Assembly: GCA_020201445.1 (NCBI GenBank)
Contig: JAIVGU010000246.1
Coordinates: 1 to 5,061 of the forward strand
Length of the DNA: 5,061 nt
Direction of reading: 5' to 3'
Origin: Halobacteriales archaeon
Lineage (GTDB): Archaea > Thermoplasmatota > E2 > JACPAO01 > JAHFTW01
The position numbers and the translations under genes are program-made. The notes beneath the pieces are model-generated. The model made no database searches and was not told the DNA's origin. It worked only from the letters and a program-made list of their open reading frames with translations. Every line of letters begins with the position of its first letter. The first letter of the stretch is position 1. This document shows positions 1 to 5,061 of this stretch, one piece after another.

Positions 1-758
1 CCGCCGAGGAGCCCGCCGGAGGGGGCGCGCACCAGCAGGACGTGGCCCCTGCGGCGCACGACGGCGAACTGCACGCGCTCGGTCGTCACCTTCGCCGCGG
101 CGGCCTTGCGCGGGATGGACTCGGGGTCGCGGCCCTTGGACTTGCAGGACGCGGCGACGGGGCAGGCGGCGCAGCGCGGCTTGCGCGGCGTGCAGAGCGT
201 GGCGCCCAGCTCCATCATCGCCTGGTTCCAGTCGCCCGGCGCGGCGGGGTCGAGCCACTCCTGCGCCAGCGCCTCGACGCGGGAGCGCACCTTGCCAGTG
301 ATGGCCTGCCGGATGCCAGCCACCCGCGCCACGACGCGCACCACGTTGCCGTCGACGCAGGCGGCGGGAAGACCGAACGCGATGCTGCCGACCGCCGCCG
401 CCGTGTAGGGGCCGACGCCCGGCAGCGAGCGCAACCCGTCGACACTCGCCGGCAGCCGCCCTCCGTGCTTGCGGACGACCGCCTGGGCGCCGCGGTGCAG
501 GTTGCGGGCGCGGCTGTAGTAGCCGAGGCCGCTCCACGCCGCCAGGACCTCCTCCTCGCCGGCCTCCGCGAGCGCCTGCACGGTGGGCCAGCGCCGCAGC
601 CAGCGCCCGTAGTACGGCGTTGCGACCTCCACCCGCGTCTGCTGGAGCATCGCCTCGCTGACCCAGATGGCGTACGGGTCGGAGGTGCGGCGCCAGGGCA
701 GGTCGCGGCGCCCCGCCCGGTACCACGCCAGCAGCGCCCGGCGGTCCGCCTCGTCCAC
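1..758 (-). CDS. mutY: A/G-specific adenine glycosylase (MutY), C-terminus cut by window edge
   Basis: Base-excision repair glycosylase that removes adenine mispaired with 8-oxoguanine or guanine. About 252 residues are visible. Seen in order: the N-terminal 'RDLPWR' signature (residues 18-23), catalytic Glu35 in 'SEAMLQQT', 'GLGYYSRARNLH', the helix-hairpin-helix 'LPGVGPYTAAAVG' (112-124), catalytic Asp136 in 'VDGNV', and the [4Fe-4S] cluster cysteines 189, 196, 199 and 205 spaced CX6CX2CX5C. The NUDIX-like domain that checks for 8-oxoG starts with 'VLLVRAPSGGLLGG' and runs off the left edge; E. coli MutY is about 350 residues. The GTG at 758 is chosen because it places 'DEADRRALLAWYRAGRRDLPW' like other MutY N-termini. 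The frame stays open further upstream, with a TTG about ten codons earlier, and no clear Shine-Dalgarno site is seen. It is divergent from the thioesterase gene. Endonuclease III lacks this C-terminal extension, so MutY is the better name. Confidence 0.95.
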   Translation of the reverse strand, partial: MDEADRRALLAWYRAGRRDLPWRRTSDPYAIWVSEAMLQQTRVEVATPYYGRWLRRWPTVQALAEAGEEEVLAAWSGLGYYSRARNLHRGAQAVVRKHGGRLPASVDGLRSLPGVGPYTAAAVGSIAFGLPAACVDGNVVRVVARVAGIRQAITGKVRSRVEALAQEWLDPAAPGDWNQAMMELGATLCTPRKPRCAACPVAASCKSKGRDPESIPRKAAAAKVTTERVQFAVVRRRGHVLLVRAPSGGLLG

Positions 759-909
759 GGCGGGGCCACGTGCGCGTCGGCTCAAAGCGGTTTGCGGCCC
801 TGCCTGGCCGCGAAAGGCGCGAACATCAAGAGGAAGTTTCCCTGCTGTTTTCGTGGGCTTCGCGGTCGGATGGGGAGGACGGACGGCAACGGCCATAGCG
901 GCCCACCCG
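759..909. other. Divergent intergenic region between mutY and thioesterase
   Basis: About 150 bases that should hold both divergent promoters. I see no convincing TATA-like box or bacterial -35/-10 pair. A G-rich stretch 'ggggaggac' at about 871-879 resembles a Shine-Dalgarno sequence but lies too far (about 30 bases) from the GTG at 910, so the thioesterase could start slightly upstream at a codon I cannot identify. The thioesterase frame is open across this whole region, so start assignment on both sides is soft. Confidence 0.5.
794..811. repeat. Short perfect inverted repeat in the divergent promoter region
   Basis: GCGGCC at 794-799 is mirrored by GGCCGC at 806-811 around the 6-base loop CTGCCT. 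It sits between the divergent mutY and thioesterase starts, where an operator or a hairpin in a leader could lie. In DNA this rich in G and C, such a short palindrome can arise by chance, so its function is open. Confidence 0.3.
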
Positions 910-1410
910 GTGCGCGCAGGCGTGCAGGCCGACCAGGACCGCTACGCCCCCCACTCCATCTGCTTCGGCTGCGGCCCCGCCAACGCCAAGGGCCTCCAGA
1001 TCAAGAGCCACTGGGAGGGCGACCCCGCGCAGGTGGGCGAGGGCGGGGGCCGGTTCGTGATGGAGTACACGCCGCAGCCGCACCACCAGGCGTTCCCCGG
1101 CGTCGTCAACGGCGGCATCCTCGGCACGCTGCTGGATTGCCACAGCAACTGGTGCGCCGCGACCGGCCTGATGCAAAAGTGGGGCTGGGACGCGCCGCAG
1201 TGCACCGTCACCGCCGACTTCCATGTCCGGCTGAAGCGCCCCACGCCCGCGGGCAAGCCGCTGCGGCTGGAGGCGCGCATCGAGAGCATTTCCGAAGACC
1301 GCGCCACCGTCCACTGCGCCGTCCACTGCGACGGCAAGGTGACGGCGACCTGCGACGGGACCTTCGTGACGGTCAAGGAAGGGCACCCCGCCTGGCACCG
1401 GTGGGGTTAG
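910..1410 (+). CDS. Hotdog-fold acyl-CoA thioesterase, PaaI-like (4HBT family)
   Basis: Small cytoplasmic protein of 166 residues, the usual size of a single-hotdog thioesterase. Family knowledge says such enzymes hydrolyse acyl-CoA thioesters as dimers or tetramers. Seen: an N-terminal 'CFGCGPANAKGL' (18-29), common at the start of a PaaI-like subgroup; 'FPGVVNGGILGTLLDCHSNW' (62-81), which is the hotdog central helix with NGG in place of the usual HGG and Asp76 as the likely catalytic acid; then the alternating beta strands 'TVTADFHVRLKRPTP', 'LRLEARIESIS', 'RATVHCAVHCDGKVTAT'. The GTG at 910 is chosen because homology begins just after it; a second GTG at 922 is possible and the frame is open upstream. 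Its stop overlaps the CPBP start, so the two are probably co-transcribed. The acyl substrate cannot be told from the sequence. Confidence 0.85.
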   Translation: MRAGVQADQDRYAPHSICFGCGPANAKGLQIKSHWEGDPAQVGEGGGRFVMEYTPQPHHQAFPGVVNGGILGTLLDCHSNWCAATGLMQKWGWDAPQCTVTADFHVRLKRPTPAGKPLRLEARIESISEDRATVHCAVHCDGKVTATCDGTFVTVKEGHPAWHRWG

Positions 1411-2183
1411 TGGAGGGCGCCGCGGGCGTGCCCTTCGACCCCGCGACGGGCGACTGGGTGCAGGCGGCCGCTCCCGCCCCCGCAGCGGTGCCGCCCGACG
1501 CCCCCCGCCACGGCGTCGGCCCGACCCTGTGGACCGTCCTGCTCGGCATCGACCTCGCCCTGCTCGGCCTGCCGTTCGCCGTCTCCGTCTACTTCACCCT
1601 CACGGGGCAGGTTGCGAGCCTGTCCGGCCCTATCGACCGCACGGCGCTGTGGGGGCAGGTCGCCTTCAGCCTCGCGACCCTCGGCCTCATCCCGCTCGCC
1701 TGGGTGGTGGGGACCCGGGTGGACCCCTGGAGGGGCGCCGTCCGCTACCTCCACCTGGAGCGCCCCATCCCCGGCCTGCTTTGGGGGGTGGCGTGGGGGG
1801 TGGCGACACTCGCAGCGCTCATCTTCCTCGGCCTCCTGCTGCGCGCCCTCCACTACGAGCCCGCGAACAAGCAGGCGGACGCCATCCTGGACGCGATGAC
1901 CCCGACGCTGGCCGTCGCGCTCGCCTTCAGCGCCGCCGTGGGGGAGGAGATCTTCTTCCGCGGCCTCCTGCAGCGCAGGCTCGGGGTGTGGGGCCAGGCC
2001 GCGCTGTTCGGGCTGTTCCACCTCAGCTACGGCACGCCTCTCCAGGTCATCCTGCCTGCCCTTCTCGGCCTGCTGTACGGCTGGCTCATCAAGCGCGGCG
2101 CGCCGCTGTGGACGACGATGGCGGCGCACTTCGTGTTCGACTACACCCAGCTCAGCTCGCCGTTCTGGCTGCCGCCGACCTGA
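1410..2183 (+). CDS. CPBP-family intramembrane metalloprotease (Rce1/Abi type)
   Basis: Multi-pass membrane protein of 257 residues. All three CPBP signature motifs are present in order: EExxxR as 'EEIFFR' (E179, E180, R184), FxxxH as 'FGLFH' (F200-H204), and HxxxD/N as 'HFVFD' (H240, D244). In the family these build the active site inside the membrane; members cleave prenylated CaaX proteins (Rce1) or act in bacteriocin immunity and sorting. Hydrophobic segments lie at about 40-62, 80-101, 122-145, 165-178, 195-205, 209-226 and 232-247. An Ala/Pro-rich soluble stretch (19-36) precedes the first. The GTG at 1410 shares its G with the upstream TAG stop (TAGTG), typical of translational coupling; GTG at 1428 is an alternative. 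The same frame is open far upstream, but that part lies opposite mutY and across the thioesterase gene and is not part of this protein. The substrate is unknown. Confidence 0.9.
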   Translation: MEGAAGVPFDPATGDWVQAAAPAPAAVPPDAPRHGVGPTLWTVLLGIDLALLGLPFAVSVYFTLTGQVASLSGPIDRTALWGQVAFSLATLGLIPLAWVVGTRVDPWRGAVRYLHLERPIPGLLWGVAWGVATLAALIFLGLLLRALHYEPANKQADAILDAMTPTLAVALAFSAAVGEEIFFRGLLQRRLGVWGQAALFGLFHLSYGTPLQVILPALLGLLYGWLIKRGAPLWTTMAAHFVFDYTQLSSPFWLPPT

Positions 2184-2191
2184 CGCCCAAA

Positions 2192-2239
2192 CCACGGATT
2201 CCACGGGTTCCATGTCGCACGCGGTTTGGAACACGGTGG
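2192..2239. repeat. Degenerate 9-base-period repeat with an imperfect inverted partner
   Basis: Directly after the CPBP stop come three 9-base units, CCACGGATT, CCACGGGTT and a decayed CCATGTCGC (2192-2218). CCACGGGTTCCA (2201-2212) is answered by an imperfect inverted copy TGGAACACGGTGG (2227-2239). The unit resembles the CACGAATT unit of the perfect palindrome that follows, with one or two substitutions. It looks like an older, decayed relative of that repeat. Confidence 0.55.
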
Positions 2240-2271
2240 GGCCTTGCCCGGAAATTCAGTCTGGCCTTTGG

Positions 2272-2347
2272 GGGAACCACGAATTTCACGAATTGCACGA
2301 AAAACGACCCCTTTGGTTTCGTGCAATTCGTGAAATTCGTGGTTCCC
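2272..2347. repeat. Perfect 31-bp inverted repeat with 14-base loop (MITE/REP-like)
   Basis: The left arm 2272-2302 and right arm 2317-2347 are exact reverse complements, 31 of 31 bases, around the loop AACGACCCCTTTGG (2303-2316). Each arm is internally periodic: CCACGAATT, TCACGAATT, GCACGAAAA in the left arm, that is, CACGAA every 9 bases. The arms are 14/31 G+C, well below the surrounding genes. The stem is far longer than a transcription terminator needs, and no T-run follows it, although it would stop or stabilise the CPBP transcript. No target-site duplication is obvious. Translating it gives only repetitive strings such as 'HEFHELHE' or 'FVQFVKFV', so it is not coding. Confidence 0.9.
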
Positions 2348-2374
2348 TCGTAGGTAGTGAGGATAAATGGGCAA

Positions 2375-2389
2375 CGCCACACGGTGGCG
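2375..2389. repeat. Small hairpin upstream of the recombinase promoter
   Basis: CGCCAC (2375-2380) and GTGGCG (2384-2389) form a perfect 6-bp inverted repeat with a 3-base loop. It ends just before the TATA-like box of the recombinase gene, where a repressor or the recombinase itself could bind. Function is inferred from position only. Confidence 0.35.
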
Positions 2390-2392
2390 CGG

Positions 2393-2402
2393 CCTTAAGT
2401 AT
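2393..2402 (+). promoter_or_regulatory. Candidate archaeal TATA-like box for the recombinase gene
   Basis: CCTTAAGTAT is an A/T-rich island in G/C-rich sequence. Its centre lies about 29 bases before the ATG at 2427, the spacing expected for an archaeal TATA box with a transcript that starts at or next to the start codon. This supports 2427 over the in-frame ATG at 2367, which lies upstream of the box. A purine-rich BRE is not clear. Confidence 0.4.
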
Positions 2403-2426
2403 GCTGCCTGTCCAAGGAATATCAAG

Positions 2427-3329
2427 ATGCCGAAACGAGTCAAGGGCGAGATGAAGTGGCACCCGTTGTTGCTTTCCAACCCGCAGGTTGCCAGTTGGTA
2501 CGAGAACGTCGCGCGCCGCGACCGCAACGTGGCCGATGTCTGGCTCAGAAACATTGCGCGCAACCTGGACCTGGCCTTGGGCAAACGCCCCGCCGACTTG
2601 CTAGCGATGAGCCAACCCGAACTGGAAGAGGCCGTCTCCGCGTGCATCGACGACATGTTCGACCGCGAACTCCTCGGAAGCACAGTGCAGAGCTTCATGA
2701 CGGCCCTGTCGAGCTTCCTGGCTTGGCACGACCGGGAAATCAAGCGCAGCAACAGCATCCCCGGCGCCCGCGACAACCCCAACGCCGAAGACGAGACCAT
2801 GCACGAACCCGCAACCCTGCGCAAGGTCCTGGCAACCGCCGAGATTCGCACCCGCGCCATGCTGCTCGTCATGGCCCACGGGGGACAACGCCCCCAAGTG
2901 ATCGGGCGGGTGGATGGCAGCGACGGATTGCGCCTCAGGGACCTGGTCGAGATGACCATCGAGAAAGACGACGTCGCCTTCACGAAGGTTCCCACCCGCA
3001 TCGAGGTCAGCAAGACCTTGAGCAAGAACAAGAAAAGGTTCCTGTTTTTCCTCAGCCAGGAGGGCTGCGAGGCCATCCGCGCCTACTTGCGCACCCGCAT
3101 CCAAGCCGGCGAAGAGCTCACCCCCGACAGCCCGCTGTTTCGGCCCTACGGCGGCGCGCCGCGCTTCCTGATGCGCACCAACATTGGGGACGCCATCCGG
3201 CGCGCCATGCGCGACGCCGGCGTCCAAGGCCGCCCCTACTCCTGGCGCGCCTACTACGCCCACCACTGCCAATTCGCAGAAGCTCATGCACCACGCACCA
3301 CCTTGTTCAGGCCGCGCGGTGGAATGTAG
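2427..3329 (+). CDS. Archaeal-type tyrosine recombinase/integrase, C-terminally truncated
   Basis: Site-specific DNA recombinase of 300 residues. Residues about 1-110 form the helical core-binding (SAM-like) domain, including 'VADVWLRNIARNLDLALG'. The catalytic domain follows: the first catalytic Arg is R155 in 'MAHGGQRPQVIG', a Lys-rich hairpin spans K196-K203, and box II is 'YSWRAYYA' with R274. The YxxR form instead of HxxR is seen in archaeal integrases. Recognisable sequence fades after 'QFAEAHA' (about residue 284), and the frame ends at 3327-3329 with no GH box and no catalytic Tyr, so the product is probably inactive. The ATG at 2427 has AAGGA 8 bases upstream and a TATA-like box at the right distance; ATG 2367 is an alternative. 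Third positions are less G/C-rich than in the left-hand genes, suggesting transfer. It could be called a pseudogene. Confidence 0.8.
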   Translation: MPKRVKGEMKWHPLLLSNPQVASWYENVARRDRNVADVWLRNIARNLDLALGKRPADLLAMSQPELEEAVSACIDDMFDRELLGSTVQSFMTALSSFLAWHDREIKRSNSIPGARDNPNAEDETMHEPATLRKVLATAEIRTRAMLLVMAHGGQRPQVIGRVDGSDGLRLRDLVEMTIEKDDVAFTKVPTRIEVSKTLSKNKKRFLFFLSQEGCEAIRAYLRTRIQAGEELTPDSPLFRPYGGAPRFLMRTNIGDAIRRAMRDAGVQGRPYSWRAYYAHHCQFAEAHAPRTTLFRPRGGM

Positions 3330-3404
3330 GTGTTCCTCTTCCGCTGTTGCAGCAGCCACAGCCGGCTTGCCCGCGGCCGCAAGAAGGTCGAGTATCTGGT
3401 CTAG
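3330..3404 (+). pseudogene. Possible relic of the recombinase C-terminus, in frame after the TAG
   Basis: After the TAG at 3327-3329 the same frame stays open for 24 codons and ends 'ARGRKKVEYLV' with TAG at 3402-3404. Nearly all of these codons end in G or C, as in real genes here, while the 15-20 codons just before the first TAG do not. This suggests a surviving tail of the gene after a small rearrangement, deletion or assembly error at about 3285-3330. I cannot place the missing Tyr box in it, so the link is tentative. Confidence 0.3.
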
Positions 3405-3466
3405 AAACCTCGTCTTGCTCGCGGCCGACGCAGCCGCCCCCCGCCTACCGGAAGGGCCATGCAGGA
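3405..3466. other. Convergent gap between recombinase relic and small gene
   Basis: Short spacer where plus- and minus-strand genes converge. GCGGC (3421-3425) and GCCGC (3433-3437) could pair as a weak stem and are followed by a C-run, but no T-rich archaeal terminator is seen on either strand. Nothing else is recognised. Confidence 0.35.
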
Positions 3467-3888
3467 TCAGCGTACGTAGGCCTCGAACAATTCGGTGAGG
3501 CTGAGTTGGTCGCTGGCGGTTGCCTCGAAGTGGGCTTGGTAGGTGCCTGCGCCGAGGCCGGCGGCACCGTGCGGCGAGAGCCAGATGAGGTCGTCTGCGC
3601 CAGATTCGAGGGCGGTGCGGCGGCACCGGTTTGCCGCGCGGCAAGGCGTCATTGCGGGATTCGCCGTGGATGCGCAATGTGTAGGGCAGGTCGCCTGCTG
3701 CCGGCGTCATCGCAATGACCTGGATTGCGACGGTCCCCCGTTGGGAAGCACCCAGACATCCGGCTCCCCGCCAGATTCGCGCATGCGCAAAACGGTCTCA
3801 GTGGTTCTCAATCGAAGCCGGAGGCCGCCGTCGTGATCATGGTGGTGGTTGCGGTGCGGCATCTCCCCCATCCGTGATCCCACGACAT
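3467..3888 (-). pseudogene. Small hypothetical gene readable only across two or three frameshifts
   Basis: No single frame covers this gene, but coherent protein sequence passes between frames. From ATG 3871 one frame gives 'MGEMPHRNHHHDHDGG' through 'EPDVWVLPNGG'. A second frame continues 'TVAIQVIAMTPAAGDLPYTL' and 'RIHGESRNDALPRGKPV'. The first frame then resumes with 'LESGADDLIWLSPHG' and ends 'LSLTELFEAYVR' at TGA 3467-3469. The breaks fall at a G5 run (3735-3739) and near a GGG on the plus strand (3610-3612); one added G and one removed C restore a single frame. A third G5 run (3865-3869) would link it to ATG 3888 ('MSWDHGWG'), giving 140 residues in total. The His/Asp-rich start could bind metal. 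There is no membrane segment and no family I recognise. It lies about 40 bases behind the membrane regulator on the same strand. It is either a recent pseudogene or an intact gene with assembly errors. Confidence 0.5.
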
Positions 3889-3910
3889 GGGTTGCCGTCC
3901 GGCGCGTGCC

Positions 3911-3920
3911 CCCTTAAGCC
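3911..3920 (-). promoter_or_regulatory. Candidate TATA-like box for the small frame-broken gene
   Basis: Read on the minus strand this is GGCTTAAGGG, with the same CTTAAG core as the box before the recombinase gene. Its centre is about 28 bases before ATG 3888, which fits a leaderless archaeal transcript, and about 45 bases before the alternative ATG 3871. It lies in the short gap after the regulator's stop codon. Confidence 0.35.
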
Positions 3921-3928
3921 TCCAACTT

Positions 3929-5061
3929 CTACGTCGACTGGCCGCAAAGGCGTCGCAGGTGGTAGCGAACGGTGCTTTCGGCCAACCCCGTGCGGTGCGC
4001 CAGGTCAGCCACGCTCGCCGTGGGATTCTCCTCGCGCGCCGTGGCGACGGCTTGGTAGCCAGGCGACTGCATGGAGCGTGGAAGCGCGGTGCGCGGCTGG
4101 CCGGGCAGGTAGTGGCAGACGTAGCCGCCGCGGCGTTCGCTGCGCACCGCGCCGACGGCTCGGAGTTTTCCCAGGTGGTAGCGCAGCGTTCCCAGGCCCA
4201 TGCCGGACTGCAGGGCCAGCTCGCGCAAGTGGATGCCGGGGCTGTGAACAATGACTTCCAGGATGCGCTGGCGGCGCGGGTGGTTGGGAACCTGGGTCTC
4301 GTGGATGCGCGAGAACAAGCTCAGCGCACCGGTCTTCAGGCTGGGCCAGAACCAGTACACAAACGCTGCAACGAGACTTGCCAGGCCGGTTGCGGCCGCA
4401 GCCCCACCCAGGCGCCAGGCCCACACCGTTCCAGGCTGCGTCGGGCCGATGGAGAACGCCAGCGGGACCAACGTGTCGTTCTTGGGCTTCAAGTCAGGGC
4501 CATAGCGGTCCTGCACATCATCCGCCCTCCACCCAATTAGGGTTCCCACTGCGTTAACATAGAGTGACCGGCGCAGGTCGTTGCCTTCTTGGCCGCTGCC
4601 GAAGAAGATGTCGCTCTCGCGCCACTGCGAAGTGGAGTTCTCGTGGGTCTCACCGACCGTTAGATAGGGCCCGTCGTTGTGGTAGCAGCTGACTGCACAA
4701 TGCGGCGAGATGCCCCAAGCGTTGGCGACACGTCCGGTCAGGGCATGGTAGAGCACCTCGAGCGAGGCAACGCTGGGCACCGAGGGCAGTTGGTCCGGGC
4801 GCCGAAACATGGGAACAGCCCCCTCCCAGGGGTCGTCGTCCAGGTACTGGTAATGCGGCACGGGGTCGTCGGGAACCTGGATGCCGGTGCGGTAGTGAAT
4901 CATCTCGGCACTCGGGCCGCCAACGGGGCCAGTGCTGCGGTGCGTCATGAAGATCCGCGGCCGGCCGTCCCCATCGCTGAGAACCCAATCCCACATGGCC
5001 CCGCGCGCGCCACCATCGTCGTGGAAGGAACGGAAGCTGGCTTCCTGCACGACGGCGCCGG
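3929..5061 (-). CDS. Membrane-anchored regulator with two C-terminal winged-helix domains, N-terminus cut
   Basis: 376 residues are visible; the frame is open to the right edge, so the N-terminus, perhaps with a signal peptide, is missing. Numbered from the GTG codon at 5050: residues 1-212 form an unrecognised, probably extracytoplasmic domain with a CX3C pair ('HCAVSC', C118/C122) and two N-glycosylation sequons (NST at 138, NDT at 191). One membrane helix spans about 214-235 ('GLASLVAAFVYWFW'). On the cytoplasmic side is a first winged helix (about 256-316: 'RQRILEVIVHSPGIHLREL', 'GLGTLRYHLGKLRAVGAV') and a second (about 330-370: 'GLAESTVRYHLRRL'). This layout suggests a one-component sensor that detects something outside and acts on DNA inside; such proteins are frequent in Thermoplasmatota and other archaea. 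Neither ligand nor target is predictable. The GTG at 5050 could be an internal codon rather than the start. The small frame-broken gene follows on the same strand. Confidence 0.8.
   Translation of the reverse strand, partial: GAVVQEASFRSFHDDGGARGAMWDWVLSDGDGRPRIFMTHRSTGPVGGPSAEMIHYRTGIQVPDDPVPHYQYLDDDPWEGAVPMFRRPDQLPSVPSVASLEVLYHALTGRVANAWGISPHCAVSCYHNDGPYLTVGETHENSTSQWRESDIFFGSGQEGNDLRRSLYVNAVGTLIGWRADDVQDRYGPDLKPKNDTLVPLAFSIGPTQPGTVWAWRLGGAAAATGLASLVAAFVYWFWPSLKTGALSLFSRIHETQVPNHPRRQRILEVIVHSPGIHLRELALQSGMGLGTLRYHLGKLRAVGAVRSERRGGYVCHYLPGQPRTALPRSMQSPGYQAVATAREENPTASVADLAHRTGLAESTVRYHLRRLCGQST

Noticed and set aside
42..1409. A very long plus-strand open frame that would fuse an unknown N-terminal region to the CPBP protease
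   Set aside because: It lies antisense to mutY and out of frame over the thioesterase; its translation is Arg/Ala/Pro/Gly-rich with no domain. The protein begins to make sense only from the GTG at 1410.
1407..2234. Minus-strand open frame opposite the CPBP gene
   Set aside because: Its product is Glu/Arg/Gly-rich with no domain, as expected for the antisense of a hydrophobic protein in GC-rich DNA.
2272..2347. CRISPR array
   Set aside because: The repeated unit is only 9 bases with no spacers, and the structure is one palindrome.
2272..2347. Ordinary intrinsic terminator of the CPBP gene
   Set aside because: The stem is much longer than needed, no T-tract follows, and its internal periodicity is unexplained by termination; a secondary effect on transcription remains possible.
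2212..2454. Short proteins such as 'NHEFHELHE' or 'FVQFVKFV' over the palindrome
   Set aside because: The repetitive residues come from the 9-base DNA period and appear in several frames and on both strands; this is a DNA or RNA structure, not a gene.
2601..3710. Long minus-strand open frame opposite the recombinase
   Set aside because: Opposite the recombinase it is a high-GC shadow. Only its first part (about 3710-3620) carries real sequence, and that belongs to the frame-broken small gene.
2456..3718. Long plus-strand open frame overlapping the recombinase in another frame
   Set aside because: Translation is low-complexity Arg/Pro/His/Gln-rich, while the recombinase frame carries recognisable catalytic motifs over the same bases.
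3887..4540. Plus-strand open frames opposite the membrane regulator
   Set aside because: No recognisable motifs, while the minus strand has two clear winged-helix domains and a membrane helix.

Overview
This window looks like a piece of a high-GC, uncultured archaeal chromosome. The strongest clue is the right-hand gene: a single-pass membrane protein with an outer domain and two C-terminal winged-helix DNA-binding domains of the 'TLRYHL / TVRYHL' kind. This architecture is typical of Thermoplasmatota and related archaea. A tyrosine recombinase with an archaeal-style YxxR box agrees with this, as do CTTAAG TATA-like boxes about 28 bases before two start codons. The proteins are not strongly acidic, so a classical haloarchaeon is less likely. 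The assignment to a phylum is inference.

Left part (1-2183), ordinary chromosomal genes. A mutY-type adenine DNA glycosylase is on the minus strand and is cut by the left edge just as its C-terminal NUDIX-like domain begins. It is divergent from a plus-strand pair: a small hotdog-fold (PaaI-like) acyl-CoA thioesterase, then a CPBP-family intramembrane protease whose GTG start overlaps the thioesterase stop (TAGTG). All three have very G/C-rich third codon positions and intact catalytic motifs.

Middle part (2184-3466), accessory in character. The gap after the CPBP gene holds a degenerate 9-base-period repeat and then a perfect 31-bp inverted repeat with a 14-base loop, whose arms are themselves built of three 9-base units around CACGAA. 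Next come a small hairpin, a TATA-like box and a tyrosine recombinase gene. The recombinase keeps its N-terminal domain, its first Arg and its YxxR box, but loses recognisable sequence before the catalytic Tyr. It ends at a TAG, followed in the same frame by 24 more codons of G/C-rich third positions.

Right part (3467-5061), minus strand. The membrane winged-helix regulator enters from the right edge with its N-terminus missing. It is followed by a small gene of about 135-140 codons that can be read only by crossing frames at two or three short G/C runs. This gene has a His/Asp-rich start and is either a fresh pseudogene or an intact gene damaged by homopolymer errors in the assembly.

I found no tRNA, rRNA or CRISPR array. 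The most unusual structures are the period-9 palindrome beside the broken recombinase and the frame-broken small gene behind the membrane regulator.
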